From contig NZ_JAJJOZ010000003.1 of assembly GCF_021653995.1 (NCBI RefSeq), forward strand, positions 248,001 to 312,000: a stretch of 64,000 nucleotides of DNA, in the 5' to 3' direction. The number at the start of each line of letters is the position of its first letter. Positions within the stretch are counted from its first letter, which is position 1. This DNA comes from Allopusillimonas lactea. Lineage in GTDB: Bacteria; Pseudomonadota; Gammaproteobacteria; Burkholderiales; Burkholderiaceae_B. Of this stretch, positions 9,167 to 17,832 are shown one piece after another. Below the pieces are notes generated by a model. That model made no database searches. It saw nothing but the letters and a program-made list of their open reading frames with translations, and was not told the origin of the DNA. A program made the position numbers and the translations under genes.

Positions 9167-10942
9167 TCAGGCCTGCGGGTTGCCAACGATATGCAGGGGG
9201 GCGCCCGGAATGGCGGGGCCCGTGCCAGCGATGTTGCGCTGCCCCGTGGACGAGGCGGCTTTGATCTGTTGCTGGCGCAGCGCATTCAATACATCGTCGC
9301 GCGGCCCGTAAAGGGCCAGCGCGCCGTCCCGCAGCACCAGCAGCTTGTCCATGGCGTTGAGCACGTTCATACGATGTGTAATCAGGACAATCGTGGCGCC
9401 GCGCCGCTTCGCATCGGCGATTGCCTTTACCAGCGCGGCTTCGCCGCTATCGTCGAGATTGGAGTTGGGCTCATCCAGCACCAACACCGCAGGGCTGCCG
9501 TACAGTGCCCGCGCCAGGGCAATGCGCTGCTTCTGTCCGCCAGACAGAGATGCGCCATCGGTGCCCAGCCTGGTGTCGTAGCCGTGTGGCAGATGCAGGA
9601 TCATGTCATGCACGCCTGCGCGCTGAGCGGCCTCGATCACCCGCTCATCATTCACGGCGCCAAAGCGTGCGATGTTTTCAGCGATCGTGCCCTCGAACAA
9701 TTCGATATCCTGAGGCAGGTAGCCGATGTGCGGGCCAAGTTCGTCCTTGTTCCACAGGTAGACGTCGGCGCCATCCAGCCGTACAGTGCCCGCGCGTGCG
9801 GGCCACACGCCAACGAGTATGCGGGCCAGTGTGGACTTGCCCGCCGCCGATGGGCCGATAACGCCGACCGCATCGCCGGCGGGGATGTCGAAGGACAGGC
9901 CCTTGAGTAGGGCGTTCTGGCCGCCCGGCGCGGTAGCGATGACGTTTTCGAGGCGCAAGTGGCCGGTGGGCGCGGGCAGTGTCAGTGTATCGCCGCGGGG
10001 CGGCGCGTCGATCAGCATTTCGTCCAGGCGTGCATAGGCCTGGCGGGCGCCGAGCATCTGTCGCCATGCACCGATGGCCTGTTCGACGGGCCCCAGCGCC
10101 TTGCCCATCAGGATTGAACAAACAATCATCATGCCAGCGGTGATGCTGCCTTCAATCACGAGCAGTGCACCTGCGCCGAGGATAAGCGATTGCAGCGAGA
10201 TGCGGACAAAGCGGCTGAAGGTGCTGATGCGCGCGTTGCGGTCGGAGGCCTGGGTTTGCAGCGCGAGCACGCGGTTGTGTTGGCCGAACCACCTGGCGCG
10301 CAGGCCCGGAAGCATGCCCATGGCTTCGATCACTTCCGCGTTGCGCAGGTGGTTGTTGGCGAAGGCGGCGGCCGAGATCGACGCTTGGTTGGCCTCGGCC
10401 AGCGGCTTGCGCGTGACAACGTTGGTGATATAGGCCAGTACGATCAGCACGAGAGAGCCGAGCAGCGTGATGAGCCCCAGCAGCGGGTGCACCATGAAGG
10501 TCACAGCAATATAAATGGGCGTCCATGGTGCGTCGAAGAAGGCGAACAGCGCGTTGCCGGTGAGAAACTGGCGCAGATTGGTCAGGTCTTGCACCGCCTG
10601 CGCGGGGTTGCCGCCGGCGCGGCGCAGATTGCGCTCGAAGGATGCGGTGAAAATGCGCTGGTTGAGCATCATGTCGAAACGGTTGCCAACGCGTATCAGT
10701 ACCTGCGAGCGGGCGAACTCCAGCAATGCCGAAAGCAGGTACAGCCCTACCACCAGCAGTGTGAGCATCAACAGCGTGGTTTGATTGGCGCTGGCTAGAA
10801 CGCGATCGTACACCTGCAGCATGTAGAGCGCGGGCGTCAGGCCCAGAATGTTGATCACGCAACTGAACGCGGCAAGACTGTAGAAGATCTTGCGAAACCG
10901 GTATAGCGCTTCGCCAAGTTCGGTGCGGCGGGATGATGTCAT
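9167..10942 (-). CDS. type I secretion system permease/ATPase (PrtD/HasD type)
   Basis: A 591-residue half-size ABC exporter. The transmembrane domain spans about residues 18-300 and the nucleotide-binding domain about 330-560. Walker A is GPSAAGKST (363-371), the signature LSGGQ (466-470), Walker B VLVLDE (486-491) and the H-loop ITH near 521. There is no N-terminal C39 peptidase or C39-like domain, so the cargo should be recognised by a C-terminal signal, as in the PrtD/HasD/AprD group. It is the first gene of the minus-strand operon and drives ATP-dependent export in one step. A 447-bp divergent region with a palindromic element separates it from the second TolC gene. Confidence 0.94.
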   Translation of the reverse strand: MTSSRRTELGEALYRFRKIFYSLAAFSCVINILGLTPALYMLQVYDRVLASANQTTLLMLTLLVVGLYLLSALLEFARSQVLIRVGNRFDMMLNQRIFTASFERNLRRAGGNPAQAVQDLTNLRQFLTGNALFAFFDAPWTPIYIAVTFMVHPLLGLITLLGSLVLIVLAYITNVVTRKPLAEANQASISAAAFANNHLRNAEVIEAMGMLPGLRARWFGQHNRVLALQTQASDRNARISTFSRFVRISLQSLILGAGALLVIEGSITAGMMIVCSILMGKALGPVEQAIGAWRQMLGARQAYARLDEMLIDAPPRGDTLTLPAPTGHLRLENVIATAPGGQNALLKGLSFDIPAGDAVGVIGPSAAGKSTLARILVGVWPARAGTVRLDGADVYLWNKDELGPHIGYLPQDIELFEGTIAENIARFGAVNDERVIEAAQRAGVHDMILHLPHGYDTRLGTDGASLSGGQKQRIALARALYGSPAVLVLDEPNSNLDDSGEAALVKAIADAKRRGATIVLITHRMNVLNAMDKLLVLRDGALALYGPRDDVLNALRQQQIKAASSTGQRNIAGTGPAIPGAPLHIVGNPQA

Positions 10943-11389
10943 TGATTACCTTGTAATGCGCTTGTCATGCGGCCCGGTGACATGCCGGAAAATGTGCTGA
11001 TCCACTATATCCGCCGAATGGTTAATGTTCCGTGGCAATGTGTGGCCCGATGTTGCTGTTGCTTCTGTTCCTTACGCGACCCTTATGCCGCGAGATGCGC
11101 GCAAGACGGTGCGGACGTTTGTAACAACGGCACCGGCGCGAACATAAGCGGCTGTTTCCACCAGCGCCACAGTTGCGAACGTATAACAAACGTAACGTTT
11201 GCGCGCCTGGATATTGCTGCGGCTGTAATAACGTGCTGCTTCACTTTGCTTCTTTTCACCGACCAACCGGCGCCTTGCAGGCGTCGATCTTCAAGGTGCT
11301 GGATGTCTGTATTGGCCAATCGTGAACTGCATGCCGGTGACGCGGAGAACGCGTTGCCAGCTTGTGTGCGCGCGGGCCGGGCGGGATGC
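10943..11389. other. divergent control region between the exporter operon and the second TolC gene
   Basis: No gene is supported in these 447 bases. The plus frame is open back to about 10967, but that part has no start context or protein-like composition. The region must hold promoters for both directions and contains the ACGTTTG-type dyad cluster described separately. Base composition is more AT-rich around 11100-11260 than in the flanking genes. Confidence 0.6.
11115..11201. promoter_or_regulatory. ACGTTTG dyad cluster, candidate operator
   Basis: A 15-base palindrome, CAAACGTAACGTTTG, occupies 11187-11201 (7-bp arms around one base). A matching half-site, ACGTTTGT, lies at 11115-11122. 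The sites lie midway between two divergent transcription units of one secretion locus, where a shared regulator would be expected to bind. The regulator itself is not identified in the window. Confidence 0.5.
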
Positions 11390-13048
11390 ATGCGGAACAT
11401 GTTCATGTTTTTGCGAGCCTTGCTGCTCGCCTTGTGCGTCGGTATGGCGCTCAGCGCGCTGACAGCGGTCCTCGCGCATGCGCAGGATGTGCCGGCGGCG
11501 CTTACGCTGCAAGGGTCGGCGACACTTTCCGATGCCCGCAAGGGGGCCGGCGCGGCGCCAGCTGCGGCGCAGGCGCGGCCAGCGGTGCAGCCGGACGCGG
11601 GCGTGCTCGACCTGTCCCAGGCATGGCGCATGGCGCTGGATTACGACCCGAGCTACAAGGCAGCCATCAGCGAGCGCCTTGCGGCCGATACGCTGCGCAG
11701 GCAGGGTCGTGCCGGCCTGTTGCCACAGATCCAGGCGGGCTATGTACGCAGCCGTATCAATGGCGATATCGAGCAGCCCGATTTTCTGGGGCGACGTACG
11801 TCGTCGGACGTGAGTTATGACTCATCCAATGCCTACGTACAGTTGCAGCAGCCTCTGTTGGATTATGGGCGATATGCTGGCTACAAGCGCGGCGCGGCCA
11901 TGGCGCGCGAAGGGGCGGAAACCTTTACCGTGCGGCAGCAGCAAATGGGGGCACGTGTGGCTACCGCCTATCTTGAAGTGCTGCTCGCGCATGAGCGCGT
12001 TGCGTTGCAGCAGGCCCGTGTGGCAACGCTGCAGGATCGCCACAAGACACAGCAGGCGCGATTCGCGCGTGATGCAGGCACGGCCACAGATGTAAAAGAG
12101 ACCGCTGCCAGGCTTGCGGTTGCGCGCGCGGACGAAATCGCCGCGCGGGATGAGCTGCTGGTGGCGCAGCGTGAGTTGCAGGCCATGATCGGGTTTGCAC
12201 CCGACGCGATTGCTGGGCTGGGCGAAGCCTTTACGCTACTGCCGCTGGAGCCAGCAAACCTGCGGGAATGGCTGCGGCGCGCCAGCGAGAATAATCCTTC
12301 TGTGCAGGCTGCGCGCGCGTCGGTGGATGTTTCGCAGGCAGGTGTGGAGCAGGCCCGGAGCGAATACTGGCCGTCGGTGAACTTGGTTGCCAGCTACAGT
12401 AATGCGGACAGCGAGAATCTGTCTACGCTCAGCCAGCGGTCCAATACCTATGTAGTGGGCCTGCATGTTGCCATACCGATTTTCACGGGCGGGTATACCT
12501 CGGCCAATGTGTCGCAGGCGCGCAATGAATACCGCCAACGGCAGTCTGAACTGGATGCGGCGCGGGAAAAGGCGCTGGCCGATGCCACACGCCAATACAG
12601 CAATGTCACCAATGGTGCCGAACGGATCCGCGCCCTGGAATCTGCCGTGGCCTCGGGCAAGCTGAGTGTGATGGCCGCCCGGAAGGCGTTTTCCTACGGT
12701 GTGGGCAGCAACCTGGAAGTGCTGGATGAGCAGGATCTGTTGTTCAGGGCCCAGGCGGCGTTGGCACAGGCGCGCCTGGAGTACCTACTGGCCTGGCTGC
12801 AGTTGGCACATGTTGCCGGTGAGTTGGATAGCGCGGATTTTGATGCCATCAGCAATGCCTACCTGACCCGGACGATTGCGCTGGATCCCGCCAGACAGGC
12901 GGCGGTGGCGCCGCACGCGCGCCCGTGGCCCCGGCCTTCCGCCAGTATTCAAGCCGCCGGTGTGCAGGCTTCCGATATGCAAGTTGTCAGTGCGCAAGAC
13001 ACCTTTGTTGTCGCAGATTCTCTGAGCCTGTCGGCAACGCTGAACTGA
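11390..13048 (+). CDS. second TolC-family outer-membrane protein, divergent from the exporter operon
   Basis: A 552-residue outer-membrane factor. A hydrophobic signal peptide ends near LAHAQD, followed by a Pro/Ala-rich linker and two OEP repeats (LDLSQAWRMALDYDPSYKAA; RASENNPSVQAARASVDVSQ). It is clearly paralogous to the TolC at 6284-7831: both share the dipeptide-rich start of the first repeat and the RAGLLPQI motif. Met 11390 is chosen because it begins the signal sequence; the open frame further upstream encodes nothing protein-like. The C-terminal 60 residues form an extra tail beyond the barrel. It precedes the putative cargo gene by about 500 bases on the same strand. Confidence 0.9.
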   Translation: MRNMFMFLRALLLALCVGMALSALTAVLAHAQDVPAALTLQGSATLSDARKGAGAAPAAAQARPAVQPDAGVLDLSQAWRMALDYDPSYKAAISERLAADTLRRQGRAGLLPQIQAGYVRSRINGDIEQPDFLGRRTSSDVSYDSSNAYVQLQQPLLDYGRYAGYKRGAAMAREGAETFTVRQQQMGARVATAYLEVLLAHERVALQQARVATLQDRHKTQQARFARDAGTATDVKETAARLAVARADEIAARDELLVAQRELQAMIGFAPDAIAGLGEAFTLLPLEPANLREWLRRASENNPSVQAARASVDVSQAGVEQARSEYWPSVNLVASYSNADSENLSTLSQRSNTYVVGLHVAIPIFTGGYTSANVSQARNEYRQRQSELDAAREKALADATRQYSNVTNGAERIRALESAVASGKLSVMAARKAFSYGVGSNLEVLDEQDLLFRAQAALAQARLEYLLAWLQLAHVAGELDSADFDAISNAYLTRTIALDPARQAAVAPHARPWPRPSASIQAAGVQASDMQVVSAQDTFVVADSLSLSATLN

Positions 13049-13546
13049 GATGCGTAACGAAAGCGGGTGCTGTCTGAGTTTCGTCTGATAACCGTATGAT
13101 TCTCGTTTGCGTCGCGGGCAGTTGTGCTTCGATATCTCTTTCCCCGCCATCCAGGCAACCAGGCTACCCTGCTTACCGCCATGGGCGTCCATCGCCCTTC
13201 CCGCCCCAGGGCGCCCGCCGAGCCCGCCTTCAGGCGCTTGCCCACCGACTGAAAACCACCCGGGCTCATCCACCGGAAAGCCTTCTCTGCTTGTCATATG
13301 CGGTCGTCAATCTGACGTACATGCAACGAGGCTTTTCCTGGGTTGCGGCGCCTGTTCTGATACAAACGGCCTAGGCCATCGGTATATGGTCGATTGCGTT
13401 GCGAGCCGCATGGATGTGTCTTCTGCGGCTTTTACATTTAAACCAGAACAAACTCCTATCGAAACCGGATTGTCATATGTGCACGTGTGCGCGTTGCTAG
13501 CATCGAACCTCCCATTCGTTTGTTGTAAACCCTTCGGGAGGTAGTA
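13049..13546. other. 498-bp gap upstream of the putative cargo gene
   Basis: No credible coding region was seen. The last 110 bases are AT-richer than the surroundings and probably hold the promoter and leader of the cargo gene. A strong Shine-Dalgarno, GGGAGG, lies at about 13535-13542, shortly before ATG 13547. A CGTTTGT at 13517-13523 resembles the half-sites of the 11115-11201 dyad cluster, but one 7-mer could be chance. Confidence 0.45.
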
Positions 13547-14971
13547 ATGGCATTACGCTTCGATAACTTCTTTGACAAGGCCCTGACCTCGGACTTCGCG
13601 TCCACAGTGAAGGATTCCCTCTTCAGCGCGGTCCAGAATGTTGGCACCACTGCGACAACAGTGGCGAATGTCGACGACATCAAGCTCGGCCCGCCACATG
13701 GCGAAGCCAATGGAAACCCCAACGTACTTCGCGCCGATCTCGATGACGCGTCGGGCACGATGACCTTTGTGACCGACTTCGGATCGGTTCCATTCACGTG
13801 GAGCGCCGATGCCAAGGCCCAGGCATTCCGTACCGGCGACCGCATGACGCTTGCGTTGACGGGCGAAGTGCTGCTTACCAGCCCCGACGGACAGACGACG
13901 TTCGAGATTACGCCGTCGGACCTGCTGCGCCTGCGCGACGGGGCTGGCGATACGGGCCTGACGCTTGAGACCATCAAGGAGGCTGCCGCGCCGCTCATCG
14001 CATACTTGGCCGAGCGCGGCATTGTTGTTCAGGGCGCAAGCCTGGATGGCGAGGTGATCAATTTTGATCTGGACGTGTCGCAGTCGGCCGCGCTGCAACC
14101 CGGCATCCCGCTGGAAGAGGCATTTACCAACAGCACGGTCAATCTGTCCGTGCTTGCCCAAGTCATGCAGAACATTGCGCTCAAGACTGTGACGGAAGGT
14201 GAGATCGACCTGGGCCCCAATTCGCCTATCGGCCAGCATCTGCAGCAGATCATCATCGATGGCGAGGGCACCACGCATGTGGGCCCTATCACTGTGGAAG
14301 CCGACGGCGCGGCTACGTTTGACACTGCGACGACCACGACCACGGTCAACAGCGACATCAAAATCATTGAGGACAAGGATGCATCGCTGCCGGGATGGAC
14401 TGTGACGCTGGGCGGGGGCGACGACGTCCTGGGCGTTTCGGTGGAACTGGCTGACGACACGCAAATTGTCCATACCAGTGCCGAACGCATTCTTGATCTT
14501 GGCGCGGGTAACAATACCCTGTACCTGGATGGCGACCTGGGTATGACGATTCTGGCCGACAAGGGCGACAATTGGATTCAGTTTACCGAGGAAGTTTCCA
14601 ATCTGAAGGATGTCTCCAGCGAAGCAGGCGTGCTGGGCAGCGCAATGCGGGTGGTTGATTTCAATACCGGCGACAATCTGGCGTTCAGCTCACGCGGCGA
14701 AGGTGCTACGCCGGGCGAGTTGACAGGCGATGTGCTTACGGGTGCGCACGTGGATGTTGCGGTCGACGCCAACGCCACGTTGATGGCCAAGCTGGAAACC
14801 GCGAGCGCCAATGTCGAGGTCGATAGCTGGACGTCCTTCCAGCACAACGGCGATACTTTCGTCTTTGTGCAGAATGACGATATGGCGCTCCAGGCCGGCG
14901 ACGGCCTGATCCAGCTCGTCGGCTATACCGGCGAACTGAACAACATCAACTTCGTCGTCCCCGCCGCCTGA
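13547..14971 (+). CDS. putative type I secreted acidic surface protein (cargo of the adjacent exporter)
   Basis: A 474-residue acidic, Thr/Asp-rich protein with no cysteine, no signal peptide and no transmembrane segment. Residues 1-250 show no family I recognise. Residues 287-345 contain three degenerate Gly/Asp turns (LGGGDDVLG, LGAGNNTLYL, DKGDNWIQF) spaced like a beta-roll but without the full RTX nonapeptide. The C-terminus, FVFVQNDDMALQAGDGLIQL then VGYTGELNNINFVV, resembles the C-terminal secretion regions of S-layer-like or RTX type I substrates. It has a strong ribosome-binding site and a terminator hairpin after the stop. Composition and position argue for secretion by the neighbouring ABC-HlyD-TolC system; biological role unknown. 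Confidence 0.65.
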   Translation: MALRFDNFFDKALTSDFASTVKDSLFSAVQNVGTTATTVANVDDIKLGPPHGEANGNPNVLRADLDDASGTMTFVTDFGSVPFTWSADAKAQAFRTGDRMTLALTGEVLLTSPDGQTTFEITPSDLLRLRDGAGDTGLTLETIKEAAAPLIAYLAERGIVVQGASLDGEVINFDLDVSQSAALQPGIPLEEAFTNSTVNLSVLAQVMQNIALKTVTEGEIDLGPNSPIGQHLQQIIIDGEGTTHVGPITVEADGAATFDTATTTTTVNSDIKIIEDKDASLPGWTVTLGGGDDVLGVSVELADDTQIVHTSAERILDLGAGNNTLYLDGDLGMTILADKGDNWIQFTEEVSNLKDVSSEAGVLGSAMRVVDFNTGDNLAFSSRGEGATPGELTGDVLTGAHVDVAVDANATLMAKLETASANVEVDSWTSFQHNGDTFVFVQNDDMALQAGDGLIQLVGYTGELNNINFVVPAA

Positions 14972-15003
14972 CGGGTTTTTCCGCACAGGTCTTGCAAGAG
15001 GCC

Positions 15004-15042
15004 GGGCCGGCCGCCTTTTCTGCGGGGCGGTCGGCCCATTTT
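15004..15042 (+). terminator. rho-independent terminator after the putative cargo gene
   Basis: A 12-bp stem (15004-15015 with 15026-15037, one G-T wobble) with a 10-base loop is followed by ATTTTG. It lies 33 bases after the cargo stop. Confidence 0.7.
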
Positions 15043-15181
15043 GCATTGTGTGCATACCGGGACGCCGAGCCTGGGAACCACGCGCGGATGTGTGGCCCGC
15101 CGCCCATGGGGCGGCTGGGTACGCGGCCGGTGTATCATCCCCTGCATACGGGATATCCCGCTTATCCGACGACAAAGAGAC

Positions 15182-15703
15182 ATGACCTGCTATCAACTCG
15201 GCGATCGCGCCCCCAATATTGATGACTCCGCTTTCGTGGCGAAAGAAGCCACTATCATCGGCAGCGCGGTACTGCATCCGCGCAGCAGTGTCTGGCCTGG
15301 CGCGGTCATACGCGGTGACAACGAGCCTATTGTCGTGGGCGAGGGCTCTAACGTGCAGGAGGGTGCGGTGCTACACACCGACCCGGGCTGCCCGCTTACT
15401 ATCGGCAAAGGCGTCACCATCGGCCATCAGGCCATGTTGCATGGCTGTACGATCGAAGACGGCGCGCTGGTCGGCATCCAGGCCGTGGTGCTCAACAAGG
15501 CCGTGATCGGCGCTGAAAGCCTGGTCGGCGCGGGCGCGGTGGTTACCGAAGGCAAGGTCTTTCCGCCGCGTTCGTTGATCCTTGGCGCGCCTGCCAAGGT
15601 GGTACGCACGCTGTCCGACGAAGACGTGGCTGGCCTCAAGAAAAACGCCAGCGGCTATGCCGAACGCGCCGCATACTACAAGACTGCGCTCAAAGCGCTT
15701 TGA
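15182..15703 (+). CDS. gamma-class carbonic anhydrase-like protein (YrdA/PaaY family)
   Basis: A 173-residue left-handed beta-helix protein built from hexapeptide repeats, for example SSVWPGAVIRGDNEPIVVGE and ALVGIQAVVLNKAVIGAESL. Histidines that could bind metal occur in VLHTDPG, TIGHQAML and LHGCTI, matching the three-His pattern of gamma-carbonic anhydrases. A C-terminal helix follows. Proteins of this type are trimeric zinc enzymes or acyltransferase-like proteins of uncertain substrate. ATG 15182 begins the conserved start; the open frame upstream passes through the previous terminator region and is rejected. Confidence 0.88.
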   Translation: MTCYQLGDRAPNIDDSAFVAKEATIIGSAVLHPRSSVWPGAVIRGDNEPIVVGEGSNVQEGAVLHTDPGCPLTIGKGVTIGHQAMLHGCTIEDGALVGIQAVVLNKAVIGAESLVGAGAVVTEGKVFPPRSLILGAPAKVVRTLSDEDVAGLKKNASGYAERAAYYKTALKAL

Positions 15704-15803
15704 TGCCGCTTCCAGGCCTTGACATGCCGTACCTGATCCGATCACGCCGGAGCGAGGGCTGCCGCTGCCTGGCCGCCGTGTCGTCACGCACCGGGGGGCA
15801 GCC

Positions 15804-16730
15804 ATGGCTCCGCACACGGTAAAGGGCACCGGCACCCTGGTCAGTGGCGCGGTGCAGCCGCTGGCCGGTGTGCTGTTGCTGTTGGCGTCGATGTGGGCGT
15901 TGTCGGGGCTGGACGCCAGCGGCAAGTATGTCATGGGGGCGGGTGTGCCATTGCTGGTGCTATGCCTGGTCCGGTATGTCGTGCATCTGGCGCTGGTGCT
16001 GTTCCTGTTGGTCCCCAGGCGTGGCTGGGCCGTGGTGCAATGCTCGCGGCCCGGCGCGCAGGCGTTTCGGGGCGCCGCCATGCTGGTCGCCACCATGTCC
16101 TTCTTCACGACCCTGCATTACTTGCCGCAGGCCGAGGCGACCGCCATCAATTTCCTGGCGCCCCTGATTGTGCTGGCCCTGGCGCCATGGGTACTAAACG
16201 AGCCGGCGCGGGTGTCGCGCTGGGTGGCCGCCGGTGTTGGCTTTCTGGGTGTGATGTTGGTGGTTCGCCCCGGTGCGGGGCTGGACCCGGTGGGCACGTT
16301 GTTTGGCCTGCTGACGGCCTGTGTGATGTCGGCCCAGTTTATTGCCACGCGGCGCGTGGCGGTCGACGATCCCTATACCACGCTGGTGTGGAGCGGAGGC
16401 GTAGGTAGCGTCGTGTTGCTGCTGGCGCTGCCGTTTTATTGGCAAGATGTCTGGGCCACCTTCAGCCAGTTGGGGCCGCTGCACTGGCTCGTGTTGGTGG
16501 GCACAGGGCTCTGGGGCTGCCTGGGCCATCTGCTGCAGATTCTTGCCTATCGCCGGGCGCCGGCCTCGCTGCTGTCGCCGTTCATGTACTTTCAGATCGT
16601 CAGCGCTTCCACATACGGCTGGCTGATCTGGCGCCAGTTTCCAGACGGGCTGTCCTGGGTCGGCATCGGCATTGTCTGCCTGAGCGGCATTACCATTGGG
16701 CTGATCGAATGGCGGCGGCGCAATGCGTAA
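15804..16730 (+). CDS. EamA/DMT-superfamily transporter
   Basis: A 308-residue inner-membrane protein with about ten hydrophobic helices arranged as two EamA repeats. The end of the first repeat (QAEATAINFLAPLIVLALAP) and of the second (LLSPFMYFQIVSASTYGWLI) carry the usual family signatures. Such carriers export amino acids, nucleosides or other metabolites. ATG 15804 follows a G-rich ribosome-binding site. It is followed after 14 bp by waaC, so it may share transcription with the LPS genes. Substrate unknown. Confidence 0.88.
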   Translation: MAPHTVKGTGTLVSGAVQPLAGVLLLLASMWALSGLDASGKYVMGAGVPLLVLCLVRYVVHLALVLFLLVPRRGWAVVQCSRPGAQAFRGAAMLVATMSFFTTLHYLPQAEATAINFLAPLIVLALAPWVLNEPARVSRWVAAGVGFLGVMLVVRPGAGLDPVGTLFGLLTACVMSAQFIATRRVAVDDPYTTLVWSGGVGSVVLLLALPFYWQDVWATFSQLGPLHWLVLVGTGLWGCLGHLLQILAYRRAPASLLSPFMYFQIVSASTYGWLIWRQFPDGLSWVGIGIVCLSGITIGLIEWRRRNA

Positions 16731-16744
16731 CTTATAATCCGCGC

Positions 16745-17743
16745 ATGACGAAACGCATTCTCATAGTCCGCACGTCTTCGCTGGGCGATCTCGTACACAT
16801 GCTGCCCGCAGTGTCCGATATCGCACGCCATGTACCGGGCGCGCAGATCGACTGGGTCGTCGAAGAGGGCTTTGCCGAAATCCCCGCGTGGCACCCGGCT
16901 GTGCACGAGGTTATACCTGTGGCGCATCGCCGCTGGCGCAAGCACTGGTGGGCAGCGGATACTCGGGCAGAGCGCCTCGCGCTGCGCCAGAACCTCGGCG
17001 CCCGCAGATACGATATTGTGCTGGACATGCAGGCCTTGATGAAGTCCGTCTGGTTGGTCCGGCAAACCCATGGCCAGCGCCATGGGCTGGATTTCCGCTC
17101 CGCGCGCGAACCGCTCGCTTCTTTCTTCTACGATGTCAAACATACTGTCAAGTTCTGGCAACCTGCCGTAACCCGGCAGCGCGAATTGGCCGCCGCCGCG
17201 TTGGGCTACCAGTACGAGGGCGAGCCCGATTTCGGCCTGGACGGTTTCACCGAAGGCATCGCCATCCAGCCCTATGCGGTGATCATGCCCTCGGCCAGCC
17301 GCGACGACAAGCTCTGGCCCGAGGCCAACTGGAAGCGCGTCTTTACCTCCCTGCACGATTGCGGGCTAAGCCTGAAACTCTTGTCCGGCAACGCCGCCGA
17401 AACCGCGCGCGCGATCAGCCTGGTGGCAGGCGACGCGCAGGCAGAAGTGTTGCCACGCATGTCGCTCACCGAGGTGGCCCGGGTGCTGGCTGCCGCCCGT
17501 ATCATGGTTGGCCTTGATAGCGGCCTTACACATCTGTCGGCGGGCCTGGGCCGGCCCACCATCGGCATCTACAAGGCATCCACGCCGGTGCGCACGCCAC
17601 TCGAAGGCCCGGCCTATACGGCCAGCCTGGGCGAGCGCGGCAGCGAGCCTTCCGCCGAAACCGTGCTCAGCGCCATAGCGCAGGCGCTCGATTTCGACGA
17701 TACGGCGCATGCCGATTTGCCGGGCGGGCGGCTGGATGCCTGA
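16745..17743 (+). CDS. waaC: lipopolysaccharide heptosyltransferase I
   Basis: A 332-residue GT9 glycosyltransferase. It begins with the family start MTKRILIVRTSSLGDLVHML and has the donor-binding region VGLDSGLTHLSAGLGRPTI near the C-terminus. WaaC transfers the first L-glycero-D-manno-heptose from ADP-heptose to Kdo2-lipid A on the cytoplasmic face of the inner membrane. It is followed by waaA, which makes the acceptor. The frame is open far upstream inside the EamA gene, but the conserved start fixes ATG 16745. Confidence 0.93.
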   Translation: MTKRILIVRTSSLGDLVHMLPAVSDIARHVPGAQIDWVVEEGFAEIPAWHPAVHEVIPVAHRRWRKHWWAADTRAERLALRQNLGARRYDIVLDMQALMKSVWLVRQTHGQRHGLDFRSAREPLASFFYDVKHTVKFWQPAVTRQRELAAAALGYQYEGEPDFGLDGFTEGIAIQPYAVIMPSASRDDKLWPEANWKRVFTSLHDCGLSLKLLSGNAAETARAISLVAGDAQAEVLPRMSLTEVARVLAAARIMVGLDSGLTHLSAGLGRPTIGIYKASTPVRTPLEGPAYTASLGERGSEPSAETVLSAIAQALDFDDTAHADLPGGRLDA

Positions 17744-17832
17744 GCGCATCATCCGTCCGTCGAATGCCGGGCACGGGCGGGGTGCAACCCGTCGTAACAT
17801 ACAATCTTTCCCTTGACGGGGTGGGGTCAGTC

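Noticed and set aside
10967..11389. In-frame upstream extension of the second TolC gene
   Set aside because: The extension has many Cys and no start-like or domain-like features; the signal peptide begins at 11390.
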